Part shown: positions 18,156 to 27,644 of the stretch, piece after piece
How the letters are laid out: every line of letters begins with the position of its first letter
Position numbering within the stretch: the stretch's first letter is position 1
DNA from: Myxococcales bacterium
GTDB lineage: Bacteria > Myxococcota_A > UBA9160 > UBA4427
Length of the DNA stretch: 54,954 nucleotides
Direction: 5' to 3'
Assembly: GCA_012959805.1 (NCBI GenBank)
Contig: DUCN01000098.1
Location: forward strand, 14,692-69,645
Position numbers and translations under genes: made by a program
Notes under the pieces: generated by a model
Database searches by the model: none
Told to the model about the DNA's origin: nothing
The model's input: the letters and a program-made list of their open reading frames with translations, nothing else

Positions 18156-19322
18156 ATGCCTTCGACCTCTCTACCGCTGGGCCCTTTGTCCGGCTATCGA
18201 ATCATCGATCTCACCACCATGATCTCGGGTCCCATGGCCACCGGACTCCTCGGTGATCAGGGCGCCGATGTCATCAAGGTCGAAGCGCCGGGCGTGGGCG
18301 ACCTCGTCCGCCTCCTCGGTCGACCTCGCGAAGGCATCACAGCGACCTTTGCGACGACCAACCGAAACAAACGTTCCATTATTCTCGACCTGAAGGAGCC
18401 GGGCGATCTCGAGGCGTTCCGCAAGCTCGTTGCAACCGCTGATGTCGTCGTCCAGAATTTCAGACCCGGCGTCGTCGAACGAATGGGTATTGGCGAAGAC
18501 GATCTGCGCGCGATCAAGAACGATCTGATCTACGTCTCGATCTCGGGCTTCGGCGAAACGGGTCCGTACTCCGGCAAGCGTGTTTATGATCCAATCGTCC
18601 AGGCCCTCTCGGGTCTCGCCACAATTCAGGGCAATCGCGGCATCGGTCGACCGCGTATGATGCGACTGGTCATTCCCGACAAGGTCACCGCGATCACCGC
18701 GGCTCAAGCCATCACCGCCGCCCTGCTGGCTCGCGAACGCACCGGCGAGGGACAGCATGTTAGGCTTTCGATGATCGACGCGATGATTGCGCTCTCCTGG
18801 CCTGAAGGATTCGCTGGACATACATTCGTCGATGAAGAAACGGACACTCCACGTAACGCATTGGCACAGGATCTCGTCTACGAAACCTCCAATGGTTGGA
18901 TGACGGCGGGCGCAGTGTCGGATTCCGAATGGCAGGGACTGGCCCGGGCGCTCGAACATCCGGAATGGCTGGATGACGATCGGTTTAAGACAGCGGGGGG
19001 GCGGGTCGCGTATGCCAAGGAACGTCTCGATCAGACCGCAGGCGTCCTGAAAACTCGAACGACCGAAGAATGGCTCGAGAAAATGGATGCTGAGCAGGTT
19101 CCCTGTGCGCCGATTCTGCCATTACGGGATGTGATTCGTCATCCGCAGATCGTCGAGAACGGTCTCATTGTCGAATCAGACCATCCCGTCGTGGGTCGCA
19201 TTCGGCAGCCCCGAGCCGCTGCACGATTTGACAAAACACCGACCACCCTCGTCCGCCCAGCGCCAACACATGGCCAACATACGAACGAAATCCTCAAAGA
19301 ACTCGGCATCGAACGGGTCTGA
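18156..19322 (+). CDS. CaiB/BaiF-type CoA transferase (family III)
   Basis: 388 residues from ATG 18156, chosen because the family starts with PLxGxRIIDLT and AGGAG lies 12 bases upstream; ATG 18069 would add 29 low-complexity residues. The N-terminal half has GADVIKVEAPGVGDLVR and NRNKRSIILDLK, and the C-terminal half RTGEGQHVRLSMIDAMIAL. The catalytic Asp region (VVQNFRPGVVERMG) is present. The enzyme swaps CoA between acids via an acyl-Asp intermediate, usually at the start of degradation of oxalate, carnitine, bile acid or aromatic acid compounds. A reductase gene follows 20 bases later. Confidence 0.88.
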   Translation: MPSTSLPLGPLSGYRIIDLTTMISGPMATGLLGDQGADVIKVEAPGVGDLVRLLGRPREGITATFATTNRNKRSIILDLKEPGDLEAFRKLVATADVVVQNFRPGVVERMGIGEDDLRAIKNDLIYVSISGFGETGPYSGKRVYDPIVQALSGLATIQGNRGIGRPRMMRLVIPDKVTAITAAQAITAALLARERTGEGQHVRLSMIDAMIALSWPEGFAGHTFVDEETDTPRNALAQDLVYETSNGWMTAGAVSDSEWQGLARALEHPEWLDDDRFKTAGGRVAYAKERLDQTAGVLKTRTTEEWLEKMDAEQVPCAPILPLRDVIRHPQIVENGLIVESDHPVVGRIRQPRAAARFDKTPTTLVRPAPTHGQHTNEILKELGIERV

Positions 19323-19342
19323 ACACCCAACAGGAGAAGAGA

Positions 19343-20371
19343 ATGACACGCACCAACGGACAGTGGGTCCTCGCAAGCAGACCTGAAGGCATGATTGCCG
19401 AATCCAATTTCGAATACAAAGAAGAAGCGCTCCGGGAGATCGGAGACGGCGAAGTCCTCATCCGGAATCTCTACCTCGCCTTCGAACCCGCCATGCGTGG
19501 GTGGGTCGACGATGTACCCAGCTATATCCCGCCGGTCGGAATCGGCGAAGTGATGCGCGCCTCGACGGTTGGGCAGGTCATCGAATCGAAGAACGACGCC
19601 TATCCAACGGGGAAGCTCGTTTCCGGCATGTTCGGCTGGCAACAATATGTCATCGGCGACGGAACGCGGGGGGCCTTCGGCGGAATCTCGAATGTTCCCG
19701 ATGGAATCCCACCCTACAAAATGCTCAGCCTACTCGGAGGGACTGGCCTAACAGCCTATTTCGGCGTGCATGCGATCCATCCGATCCAGGAAGGCGACAA
19801 CGTTCTCGTCTCCGGCGCAGCGGGGGCGACCGGATCCGTGGTTGCCCAGATCGCACGATTGCGTGGCGCAGGAAAAGTCGTCGGGATCGCCGGCGGCCCG
19901 GACAAATGCGATTGGCTGCGCAACAAGGCGAAAGTCGACGGGGCCATCGATTACAAGAACGAAAATGTCGGACGTCGGATTCGAGAAGAGTTTCCGAAGG
20001 GTGTCGATCTCTTCTTCGACAATGTCGGCGGAGACATTCTCGATGCCACATTGCCACGCATGGCCGATAATGGCCGAATCACGATGTGTGGTGGCATCTC
20101 CGGCTACAACGAAAAGGAACTTCCCGCTGGCCCCCGAAACATCATGCAGATCGTCATCCATCGACTTTCGGTTCGCGGCTTCATCCTCTTCGACCATATC
20201 GCCGGAGTCGGCGAAGCCATTCGCGACCTGACAGCCTGGAGCGAATCCGGGGAACTTGTCGTCGAGGAAGACATTCAGGAGGGCTTCGAAAACACGCCCA
20301 AGACTTTCCTGAGACTCTTCCAGGGGAAGAATCTAGGCAAGCAGCTGATCCGAATCGCAGACGCGGAATAG
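19343..20371 (+). CDS. NADP-dependent MDR oxidoreductase (CurA/PTGR/leukotriene B4 dehydrogenase type)
   Basis: 342 residues. A strong AGGAG lies just upstream of ATG 19343. The protein has RNLYLAFEPAMRGW (family: NLYLSxDPxMRGRM), the PPVGIGEVMRA segment and the Rossmann loop SGAAGATGSVVAQIA, followed by DLFFDNVGGDILD. No zinc ligands, as expected for this branch. It reduces the C=C bond of alpha,beta-unsaturated ketones or aldehydes with NADPH. Twenty bases separate it from the CoA transferase, so the two form a small operon. The substrate is not evident. Confidence 0.9.
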   Translation: MTRTNGQWVLASRPEGMIAESNFEYKEEALREIGDGEVLIRNLYLAFEPAMRGWVDDVPSYIPPVGIGEVMRASTVGQVIESKNDAYPTGKLVSGMFGWQQYVIGDGTRGAFGGISNVPDGIPPYKMLSLLGGTGLTAYFGVHAIHPIQEGDNVLVSGAAGATGSVVAQIARLRGAGKVVGIAGGPDKCDWLRNKAKVDGAIDYKNENVGRRIREEFPKGVDLFFDNVGGDILDATLPRMADNGRITMCGGISGYNEKELPAGPRNIMQIVIHRLSVRGFILFDHIAGVGEAIRDLTAWSESGELVVEEDIQEGFENTPKTFLRLFQGKNLGKQLIRIADAE

Positions 20372-20397
20372 ACCACATCCCCCGTTTCGGTCTCGTG

Positions 20398-22653
20398 CTA
20401 GGAAACGGACGAGACTGAGACGGGGATGGCGTTCAGTACCGCGTTCCCGCTCGCGACATCCATCACGCTGTCATCGGTGAGGACGTTGCTCGGGACTCCG
20501 GCATGCGCTTGCGCGACCGCCATGCGAATCCCCTTCACGTCATGCCCCCAACCATGAGGCAGGGAGACGACGCCAGGCATCATCGAGTCAGTCGTCTCGA
20601 CGGCCACCGTGAGCTTGCCGACTGCAGAGCTGACCTCGCAATTCCCTCCAGCTTCGATCCCGAGTTTCGACGCGTCCGCCGGATTCATCAAAAGCGTGCA
20701 GCGCGAACGACCCTTCACGAGACTCGGGATGTTATGCATCCAGCTGTTATTCGACCGGACATGCCGACGGCCGATCAGCAGGAGCTGGTCACCGTCCATG
20801 GGCTCGTCCAATCGGTCAGTCACCCGCTTCCAGTCCTCGACCAATTCAGCCGGGGCCAGTTCCAGATGTCCCGACTTGGTCTTCAATCGACCCGGAAAAC
20901 GTTCGATCATCGGACCGAAATCAATTCCGCTTGGCTTTTTGGCCAGCTCGGCGAGGGAGAGTCCGCCCGGCTTGGCACCAAAGAGATCGCCCTGCCATCC
21001 GGTTCGCAATCGCAGATCGAGCTGCTTTTCGATCGGAGACAAACCTTCGAGCTCGGCCAGGATTTCCGCGCGATCGCGACCGGCAATCGGACTCGCTGGA
21101 TCCTTCAGCTGGCGATCGACGCCCTCCTCGACCATTTCATCGTGAATGATGGCTGGATCAGCGTCCGCGCCCTTCCCCCGCAAGATCAGCGCGACCTTCG
21201 CCATGATGTCCTCATCTCGAAGACCCTCATGCTTGAAAACCGGCGGGGAATATTTCGCAAAGCTACGAACCGCATTGCCCAGGAAGGTGAGTTCGTATTG
21301 TTCTTCGCATAGCCCTGAAGGCGGCGGAAGAATCACGTCTGCATGACGCGTCGACTCGTTCAGATAGATGTCGAAGGCCAGGTAGAAGTCGAGATCGGCA
21401 AAGGCGCGATCCAGCCTCTTGCTATTAGGAAAAGAACGAACCGGATTCGATGCAACGGAAATGACCGCGCGCGTTTGGCCCTCGCCGGGAGTCTCGATCT
21501 CTTCGGCCAGCCCGGCTGCCGGAAATTCGCCATTTATTTCCGGATAGCCCTTCAAGCGACTCTTCCAGCGTCCGGTCCGGAATCCGCGTCCACCGGGTTC
21601 GCGGTCGTCAACACGAGACGCGACCGGCGACGAAGTCATCACACCTCCCGGCCGATCGAAGTTTCCGGTGACCACGTTCAAGATGGCTGTCATCCAGGCA
21701 GCCGACGTTCCGAACTCGACCGTGTGCGCGCCCATCCGTCCGTAAACGGCGCCCGCCTTGGCATTGGCTAGGTCACGCGCCTGTCGACGCGTCGTCTCGG
21801 CGTCGATGCCGCAGATGTCCGCGACACGTTCGGGTGTAAAGGCGGCGACAAGGGACCGAATCGTTTCGACACCATCGAGCCAAGGCTCGAGTCGACCGAT
21901 TGAATCGAGCTTCTCTTCGAATAAGGTCTGCACGAGAGCGGCCAACCAGATCGCGTCGGTGCCGGGACGAATAAAGAGATGTTCATCCACGCGCTCGGCC
22001 GTCTCACTCTTTCGAGGATCGACAACCACCACGCGGCCGCCGCGTGCCGAGATGGCTTTCAAGCGGCCGGGGAAATCAGGAGCCGTCACCAGACTGCCAT
22101 TCGAGGCCAGCGGATTCGCTCCGAGCATCAGCAGATGGTCCGTCCGATCGAGATCGGGAAGAGGGAAGGCGTTCGGGTCGCCCCAGAGCAGGCCGGAGAC
22201 CAGATGCTGAGGCATCTGGTCAAGCGTCGAGGCGGAATAGAGGTTGGTGGTCCCCGCCGAGAGAACCAGCGGTCGAACGTAGAGGCTCGTCGCCAAGTGA
22301 TGAACGATGGGATTGCCCAGGATCAACGCCAGGGAGGATCGACCGTGTTCCTCGAAAATTCCGCCCAGCCGCGTCTCGATTTCAGCAAATGCCTCGTCCC
22401 AGGTCGCCGGGACGAGTTCACCATCACGGCGAACCAGCGGGGTCTGTAGCCGGTCTGGATCGTGGTGGAGTTCGCCAAGGGTGGATCCCTTGGGACAGAT
22501 AAAACCCTGGCTAAAGGGGTCCTCCTTGTCTCCCCTCACCCGAACGACCTGGTCGCCGGCGATTTCGAGCGTTACGCCACACGTCGCCTCGCATAGATTG
22601 CAGGTCCGATGGACCGTTCGGGTTTCTTCGCTCGAGGTGGTTCCCGGGGGCAT
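20398..22653 (-). CDS. Molybdopterin-dependent oxidoreductase (DMSO reductase superfamily)
   Basis: 751 residues. It begins with a [4Fe-4S] motif Cys18-x2-Cys21-x3-Cys25-x27-Cys53 (VHRTCNLCEATCG ... GFICPKGS), followed by the molybdopterin domains and a C-terminal dinucleotide-binding domain (SNNSWMHNIPSLVKG, NPADASKLGI). No Tat signal is visible, so it is probably cytoplasmic. In the segment where formate dehydrogenases carry the metal ligand (Cys/Sec-His) this protein reads QMPQHLVSG, so the usual Cys or Sec seems to be Gln. It stands alone, without electron-transfer subunits. It is similar in feel to the solo homologues of actinobacteria. Reaction unknown. Confidence 0.85.
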   Translation of the reverse strand: MPPGTTSSEETRTVHRTCNLCEATCGVTLEIAGDQVVRVRGDKEDPFSQGFICPKGSTLGELHHDPDRLQTPLVRRDGELVPATWDEAFAEIETRLGGIFEEHGRSSLALILGNPIVHHLATSLYVRPLVLSAGTTNLYSASTLDQMPQHLVSGLLWGDPNAFPLPDLDRTDHLLMLGANPLASNGSLVTAPDFPGRLKAISARGGRVVVVDPRKSETAERVDEHLFIRPGTDAIWLAALVQTLFEEKLDSIGRLEPWLDGVETIRSLVAAFTPERVADICGIDAETTRRQARDLANAKAGAVYGRMGAHTVEFGTSAAWMTAILNVVTGNFDRPGGVMTSSPVASRVDDREPGGRGFRTGRWKSRLKGYPEINGEFPAAGLAEEIETPGEGQTRAVISVASNPVRSFPNSKRLDRAFADLDFYLAFDIYLNESTRHADVILPPPSGLCEEQYELTFLGNAVRSFAKYSPPVFKHEGLRDEDIMAKVALILRGKGADADPAIIHDEMVEEGVDRQLKDPASPIAGRDRAEILAELEGLSPIEKQLDLRLRTGWQGDLFGAKPGGLSLAELAKKPSGIDFGPMIERFPGRLKTKSGHLELAPAELVEDWKRVTDRLDEPMDGDQLLLIGRRHVRSNNSWMHNIPSLVKGRSRCTLLMNPADASKLGIEAGGNCEVSSAVGKLTVAVETTDSMMPGVVSLPHGWGHDVKGIRMAVAQAHAGVPSNVLTDDSVMDVASGNAVLNAIPVSVSSVS

Positions 22654-22937
22654 TGGCGTCTCTCCTTGCGATTATTCTAGTGGAATTCTGGCCTGGGGCA
22701 GCGGCCAGATCGACCATGCTGATAATTGACACGCCATCACATTAGAAATAGATTCTCCGGGGTCGGCACGCGCCCCAAAACGATTTCGTCAATCAACGCG
22801 ATCGTTGAAGGCCGAATTTCCTTGCCTCAAAGACTGACAGAACACGAAGAACCAGACACGCTTCCCGTGGCGCGCCGATTCGTGCTCACCTGCAAGCGCG
22901 CTCGCACAAACGACTCGCTCGGTCTGGGAGGAAACTG

Positions 22938-24353
22938 ATGCGCGGCTCGAAGATTCGACCTCTTCTACTCCTCGGCGCGGCCGCCGTCGTGGTGGCCCTG
23001 CTTGTCTTGATCAGCTCAAAGCCAGAAGACCGCGAACGAAAAAGCGCCGCCCCCCTCGTTCGAGTCACTGTGGCCGAACCAACCCCTCATCAATTCACCG
23101 TGAAGGCCTACGGATCCGTGTCGCCGCGGACCGAGAGCGACCTGATTCCGCAGATTTCCGGCGAAGTGCTCTGGATCTCACCGTCGATGGTCGCCGGCGG
23201 TTTTTTCGAAAGAGGCGACATACTGGCGCGAGTCGATTCTGCCGACTACCGGGTCGATCGCGAAACAGCCCGTGCATCGGTGGCTCGAGCAGAGAGCGAT
23301 TTTCGCCGCGCCGATAAGGAACTCGGCCGGCAGCGCCGCCTGAAGGATCGATCCGTCGCGAGCGAGTCTCGGATCGATGATGCGGAGAACGGATTCTATG
23401 TCGCCGAGGCGAGTCTTCTCGAAGCACGCGCCCGACTCGAACGTGCGACCCGCAACCTGGCGCGCACGGAACTGAAAGCGCCCTACCGTGGCCGCGTTCG
23501 CAGCAAGAAGGTCGATGTCGGCCAATTCGTGACCCGCGGCAGCGTAATCGCCAGGCTGTACGCCGTCGACTTCGCCGAGATCCGCCTGCCGGTTCCCGAT
23601 CGCGAACTCGCCTTTCTCGATGTGCCCCTGGTGCCAAGTGGTCTGTCCGCAAATCGCGATGTAACGAACGGCCCTGGGGATCCCAATCAAGGCGGTTCCC
23701 CAGTCAGCCTCAGCGCAAAGTTCGCAGGTCGCGTCCACCACTGGACCGGAAAGCTGGTTCGGACCGAGGCCGAACTGGATCCGCGTACGCGAATGGTGCA
23801 CCTCGTGGTACGGGTGGCTGACCCTTATGGTCTGGCCGACCTTGGCCTGGCCGAAAACGGCCAGGCCAAGGTCGGCCTTACCGAAAGCGGCGAAGCCGCT
23901 TTCGGGCTAGCGGAGGACGTTTCGGGCGAGTCTTCGAGGGCAGCCGAGGCGGGACTGATAGATGGTCTGCCGGCGAAGCAGGAGTCCGGTTCGACCGCGC
24001 CTCTCGCGGTGGGACTCTTCGTCGAAGCCCTCATTCAAGGGCAGTCGATTGAGCGGGCCTTCGTGATCCCGAGAGACGCGTTGCGAGAGGGCAATCTCGT
24101 CTACGTTGTCGACTCTGAACAGCGAATCCAGTTCCGAAAAGTCGAAGTCCTCCGGATGGAACGCGAGAACATCATCGTGAGCGCAGGGCTCGAGTCCGGC
24201 GAACGCATCTGCACAACGCCCTTGCAAGCCGCCATCAACGGGATGCGTGTCCGCGTCTTTGAACCGAAGGGCGCGAATGAGCCGGTCGACCAATCGCTCG
24301 AAAACCATGGCCTCGCCAAGCGCCCTGGCGAACCCGCTGAGATTCTCCAATGA
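22938..24353 (+). CDS. RND efflux system periplasmic adaptor (membrane fusion protein)
   Basis: 471 residues; GGGAGGAAACTG precedes ATG 22938. An N-terminal anchor helix (residues ~6-26) is followed by a barrel-sandwich domain (VKAYGSVSPRTESDLIPQISG), a coiled-coil hairpin (~80-170, rich in Arg/Glu/Ala), and the second half-lipoyl motif LKAPYRGRVRSKKVDVGQFV. The beta-barrel domain contains an unusual ~45-residue insertion (about 295-345; LGLAENGQAKVGLTESGEAAFGLAED) whose DNA forms two perfect palindromes. The adaptor links the inner-membrane pump to an outer-membrane channel. The next gene, the pump, overlaps by four bases. Confidence 0.9.
   Translation: MRGSKIRPLLLLGAAAVVVALLVLISSKPEDRERKSAAPLVRVTVAEPTPHQFTVKAYGSVSPRTESDLIPQISGEVLWISPSMVAGGFFERGDILARVDSADYRVDRETARASVARAESDFRRADKELGRQRRLKDRSVASESRIDDAENGFYVAEASLLEARARLERATRNLARTELKAPYRGRVRSKKVDVGQFVTRGSVIARLYAVDFAEIRLPVPDRELAFLDVPLVPSGLSANRDVTNGPGDPNQGGSPVSLSAKFAGRVHHWTGKLVRTEAELDPRTRMVHLVVRVADPYGLADLGLAENGQAKVGLTESGEAAFGLAEDVSGESSRAAEAGLIDGLPAKQESGSTAPLAVGLFVEALIQGQSIERAFVIPRDALREGNLVYVVDSEQRIQFRKVEVLRMERENIIVSAGLESGERICTTPLQAAINGMRVRVFEPKGANEPVDQSLENHGLAKRPGEPAEILQ
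23834..23905. repeat. Two back-to-back perfect palindromes inside the adaptor gene
   Basis: First palindrome: 20-base arms 23834-23853 and 23858-23877 around AAAA, starting GGCCGACCTTGG. Second: 11-base arms 23881-23891 (CCGAAAGCGGC) and 23895-23905 around GAA. Both sit in one reading frame and encode the Gly/Leu/Glu-rich insertion of the adaptor protein. They look like a palindromic element that entered the gene in frame. Confidence 0.85.
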
Positions 24354-27300
24354 ATCGCATCATCGCATGGTTCGCTCGGAACCATGTCGCGGCCAATCTT
24401 CTGATGGCGCTGATGGTCTTTGGCGGAATCTTCAGCTACCCGAGCATTCAACAGAAGACCTTCCCCGATATCGACGTCAACGTCATTTCCATCGGCGTGA
24501 CCTATCTCGGCGCCGCGCCAGAGGAAGTCGAGCAGGGCGTCTGTATCCGAATCGAAGAAGAGATAAACGGCGTGAACGGCATCGAGGAGATCACCTCGTC
24601 CGCGGCCGAGGGCGCATGCGGTGTGAGCGCAGAGCTCATGGACGGCTATCCCGTCGACCGCGCCCTGTCCGAGATCAAGAACGCGGTCGACTCGATCACG
24701 ACATTCCCGATCGAAACCGAAAAGCCGATCGTCAGTCACGCTGAAATCAAACGCACCATCCTTCGAATCGCGATCAGCGCCGACGCCTCGGAAAAGTCGC
24801 TCAAGGTCTATGGCGAACGAATTCGTGATTCGATCGCCGGCCTGCCCGATATCACCCAGGTCGAACTGCAGAATGCTCGGGATTACGAGATTTCGATCGA
24901 AGTCCCGGAAGAATCGCTGCAGCGATTCGCGCTGACCTTCGACGAAGTCGTGGCGGCCGTCCGCCGCGGATCCCTCGATCGCCCCGGCGGTTCGATCAAG
25001 ACGAGCGCCGGTGAAATTCTTCTTCGCACCAAGGGACAGGCCTACACGCGTCCTGAATTCGAGCAGATCGTTCTGCGTACGGAACCCGATGGATCCCGGT
25101 TGCTCCTCTCCGATGTCGCTCGAATCGTCGATGGCTTCGACGAAGAGGATCGCTACGCGTACTTCGATGGGAACTCGGCCGTGAGTATCCGGGTTTTCCG
25201 AGTTGGGGATCAGAAGGTCCTGGAGCTGGAGAATGCGGTCACGAACCAGATCGAAGACCTTCGCGGCCTGCTCCCCGAAGGTCTTTCCATCACGACCTGG
25301 CAGAATGCCGCCACCATGCTCAGCGATCGTCTCGGAATCCTGATCAAGAATGGTCTTGGCGGATTCGTTCTCGTCTTCATCACGCTCGCCCTCTTCCTGC
25401 GTTTGAAGCTTGCGATCTGGGTGAGCCTGGGCGTTCCACTCTCGATCCTCGGTGCTCTCCTGGTCTTTCCAATCGCCGACGTTTCGATCAACGTGATTTC
25501 CCTCTTCGCCTTCATCATGGTGCTCGGCCTGCTCGTCGACGATGCGGTCGTGGTCGGCGAAAACGTGCATCGGCATCAGGAGAACGCCGAAGACCCACTC
25601 GAAGCGGCGATCGCGGGCGCTCGAGAGGTTTCCGTCCCTGTCATTTTTGGCGTATTGACGACGATCGCGGCGTTCGGCCCAATGATCTATGCCCCTGGAA
25701 CCATGGGGCAGATTTTCGGCGTGATCGGTTTGTCCGCGATTTTGTGTCTGATCTTTTCAATCATCGAATCGCAACTCGTACTGCCCGCGCATCTGGGTCA
25801 CATGAAATGGACCGATGCGCAAGCGATCGAAAAACAGGGATCGATCTATTCCCGCTGGAAGAATCTCCAGACCTATATGGCGACAAGCCTCACGCGCTTC
25901 GCTCGCGACCGCTATCGACCCCTTCTCGATCGCGCGATTACGGCACGTTATTCGGTCCTTGCGGGCGGAGCTGGCCTTCTCATCATCGCTTTGACGACGG
26001 CCGCATTCGGAATCGGGTCGGCGAAGATGAACTTCTCTTTCTTTCCGCCGGTTGAAAGTGACTACGTCACCGCGTCTCTCGTGATGCCACAGGGAACCCC
26101 GGTCGAAGCGACCGAGCGGGCAGCACGCTTGCTCCTGGCGTCGGCTCATGCAGCCCGGGATGAGATGGACGATGAGGGGCTCGAGGTCGACGGGGAATCT
26201 CTCGTCAAGCACGTTCTCTTCTCGATTGGCACACAACCCATGAGTGGCGGTGGCGGCCCCAGAGACAGGGCCATTGCCAAGGGCAGTCACGTCGCAGAAG
26301 TCAGCATGGCGATTCAGTCCGGGGATGAACGGCCCATCAGCGCTGCGGAAGTCAAGCGGCGATGGCGCGACCTCACGCCGGCCATCCCGGGCGTCGTCGA
26401 ACTCGTCTTCAGTGCCGATCTCTTCAGCGCCGGGAACCCCATCGACATCCAACTCCGGTCGAATAACATCGATGCGCTTCGCGAAGCCGCAGATCGCCTG
26501 AAAGAGCGTCTCTCCGGATTCGCGGGCGTGACCGACATCAGCGATTCCTTTCGCGAAGGGAAGCGCGAGATCAAACTCGACATCCTGCCCGCTGCGCAGT
26601 CTCTCGGCCTCACCCTCGATGATCTCTCCAAACAGGTCCGTCAAGCCTTCTACGGCGAAGAAGCCCAGCGCATTCAGCGTGGCCGGGACGATATCCGGGT
26701 GATGGTTCGCTACCCGAAAGAGGCGCGACGATCGCTCAGCGATCTCGAGGATCTCCGTATCCGCACACCGGATGGAGGAGAGGTTCCCTTCTACGCCGTG
26801 GCCCGTGCTGAGATCGGTCGCGGATACGCCACGATCAAACGCAGCAATCGCCAGCGTGTCATCCATGTGACCGCCGATGTCGACTCGAAACAAATTGGAG
26901 CGGGTACGATCATCACGGACCTCGAGGCGAATTTCATTCCCCAGCTCGTCGCCGACTATCCCGGGCTCACGCATTCACTCGAAGGTGAACAAGCCGAACA
27001 GAAGGAGAGCATCGTCGGGCTCTTCAAGAACTACGTCATTGCGCTGCTAGTGATCTACGCATTGCTCGCGATTCCCTTACGTTCCTACGTCCAACCCTTG
27101 ATCATCATGGCCGTCATTCCCTTTGGCCTGGTTGGCGCCATCTTCGGCCACTGGATCATGTTCTTTGCGCGAGAAATCTTCACAGACCAATCCTTCAACT
27201 TCTCGATGATGTCGATTTTTGGCTTCGTCGCGCTGACCGGTGTTGTCGTGAACTCGAGTCTCGTACTCGTCCACTACATCAATGAACGTCGCGCTTCGGG

Positions 27301-27613
27301 AAGCTCCCTCGAAGAAGCCGTTCGAGAAGCCGGGGTCGCGCGATTCCGGCCCATCATCTTGACCTCAATTACGACCTTCGTCGGATTGGTCCCGATCCTG
27401 CGCGAAACGAGCGTCTCCGCACAATTCTTGATCCCGATGGCGACTTCCCTGGCTTTCGGCGTGCTCTTCGGCTCGACGATTTCGCTCTTTCTCGTTCCAA
27501 GCGCCTATATCGTGCTCGAAGACCTGCGTAAAGGCCTCATGACCAAGCCTAGTACGGTGACCCCAACTGAACCCTATGACCGTTTCAGCCCGGGCGCGCC
27601 GGATGGCGCCTAA
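24350..27613 (+). CDS. RND-family efflux transporter, inner-membrane pump subunit
   Basis: 1087 residues, AcrB/MdtC-like topology. The first transmembrane helix (WFARNHVAANLLMALMVFGGIFSYPSIQQKTFPDI) is followed by a periplasmic domain, helices 2-6 (~340-480), a second periplasmic domain and helices 8-12. The conserved helix-4 segment VLGLLVDDAVVVGENVHRH includes the two Asp of the proton relay. The N-terminal FPDIDVNVISIGVTYLGAAPEEVE is typical of the drug-exporting branch. It pumps hydrophobic compounds with proton antiport. It is cotranscribed with the adaptor (ATGA overlap); no outer-membrane channel gene is next to it. Confidence 0.93.
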   Translation: MNRIIAWFARNHVAANLLMALMVFGGIFSYPSIQQKTFPDIDVNVISIGVTYLGAAPEEVEQGVCIRIEEEINGVNGIEEITSSAAEGACGVSAELMDGYPVDRALSEIKNAVDSITTFPIETEKPIVSHAEIKRTILRIAISADASEKSLKVYGERIRDSIAGLPDITQVELQNARDYEISIEVPEESLQRFALTFDEVVAAVRRGSLDRPGGSIKTSAGEILLRTKGQAYTRPEFEQIVLRTEPDGSRLLLSDVARIVDGFDEEDRYAYFDGNSAVSIRVFRVGDQKVLELENAVTNQIEDLRGLLPEGLSITTWQNAATMLSDRLGILIKNGLGGFVLVFITLALFLRLKLAIWVSLGVPLSILGALLVFPIADVSINVISLFAFIMVLGLLVDDAVVVGENVHRHQENAEDPLEAAIAGAREVSVPVIFGVLTTIAAFGPMIYAPGTMGQIFGVIGLSAILCLIFSIIESQLVLPAHLGHMKWTDAQAIEKQGSIYSRWKNLQTYMATSLTRFARDRYRPLLDRAITARYSVLAGGAGLLIIALTTAAFGIGSAKMNFSFFPPVESDYVTASLVMPQGTPVEATERAARLLLASAHAARDEMDDEGLEVDGESLVKHVLFSIGTQPMSGGGGPRDRAIAKGSHVAEVSMAIQSGDERPISAAEVKRRWRDLTPAIPGVVELVFSADLFSAGNPIDIQLRSNNIDALREAADRLKERLSGFAGVTDISDSFREGKREIKLDILPAAQSLGLTLDDLSKQVRQAFYGEEAQRIQRGRDDIRVMVRYPKEARRSLSDLEDLRIRTPDGGEVPFYAVARAEIGRGYATIKRSNRQRVIHVTADVDSKQIGAGTIITDLEANFIPQLVADYPGLTHSLEGEQAEQKESIVGLFKNYVIALLVIYALLAIPLRSYVQPLIIMAVIPFGLVGAIFGHWIMFFAREIFTDQSFNFSMMSIFGFVALTGVVVNSSLVLVHYINERRASGSSLEEAVREAGVARFRPIILTSITTFVGLVPILRETSVSAQFLIPMATSLAFGVLFGSTISLFLVPSAYIVLEDLRKGLMTKPSTVTPTEPYDRFSPGAPDGA

Positions 27614-27644
27614 CACCGAGAGCGCGAGCCTGCGCTAGCTCACG

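Noticed and set aside
24101..25576. A 491-codon open frame antisense to the RND pump and adaptor
   Set aside because: It is Asp/Glu/Arg-rich, matches no family, and mirrors the codon pattern of the strongly conserved genes on the other strand.
25757..26974. A 405-codon open frame antisense to the RND pump
   Set aside because: Same reason: G+C-driven shadow of a conserved gene.
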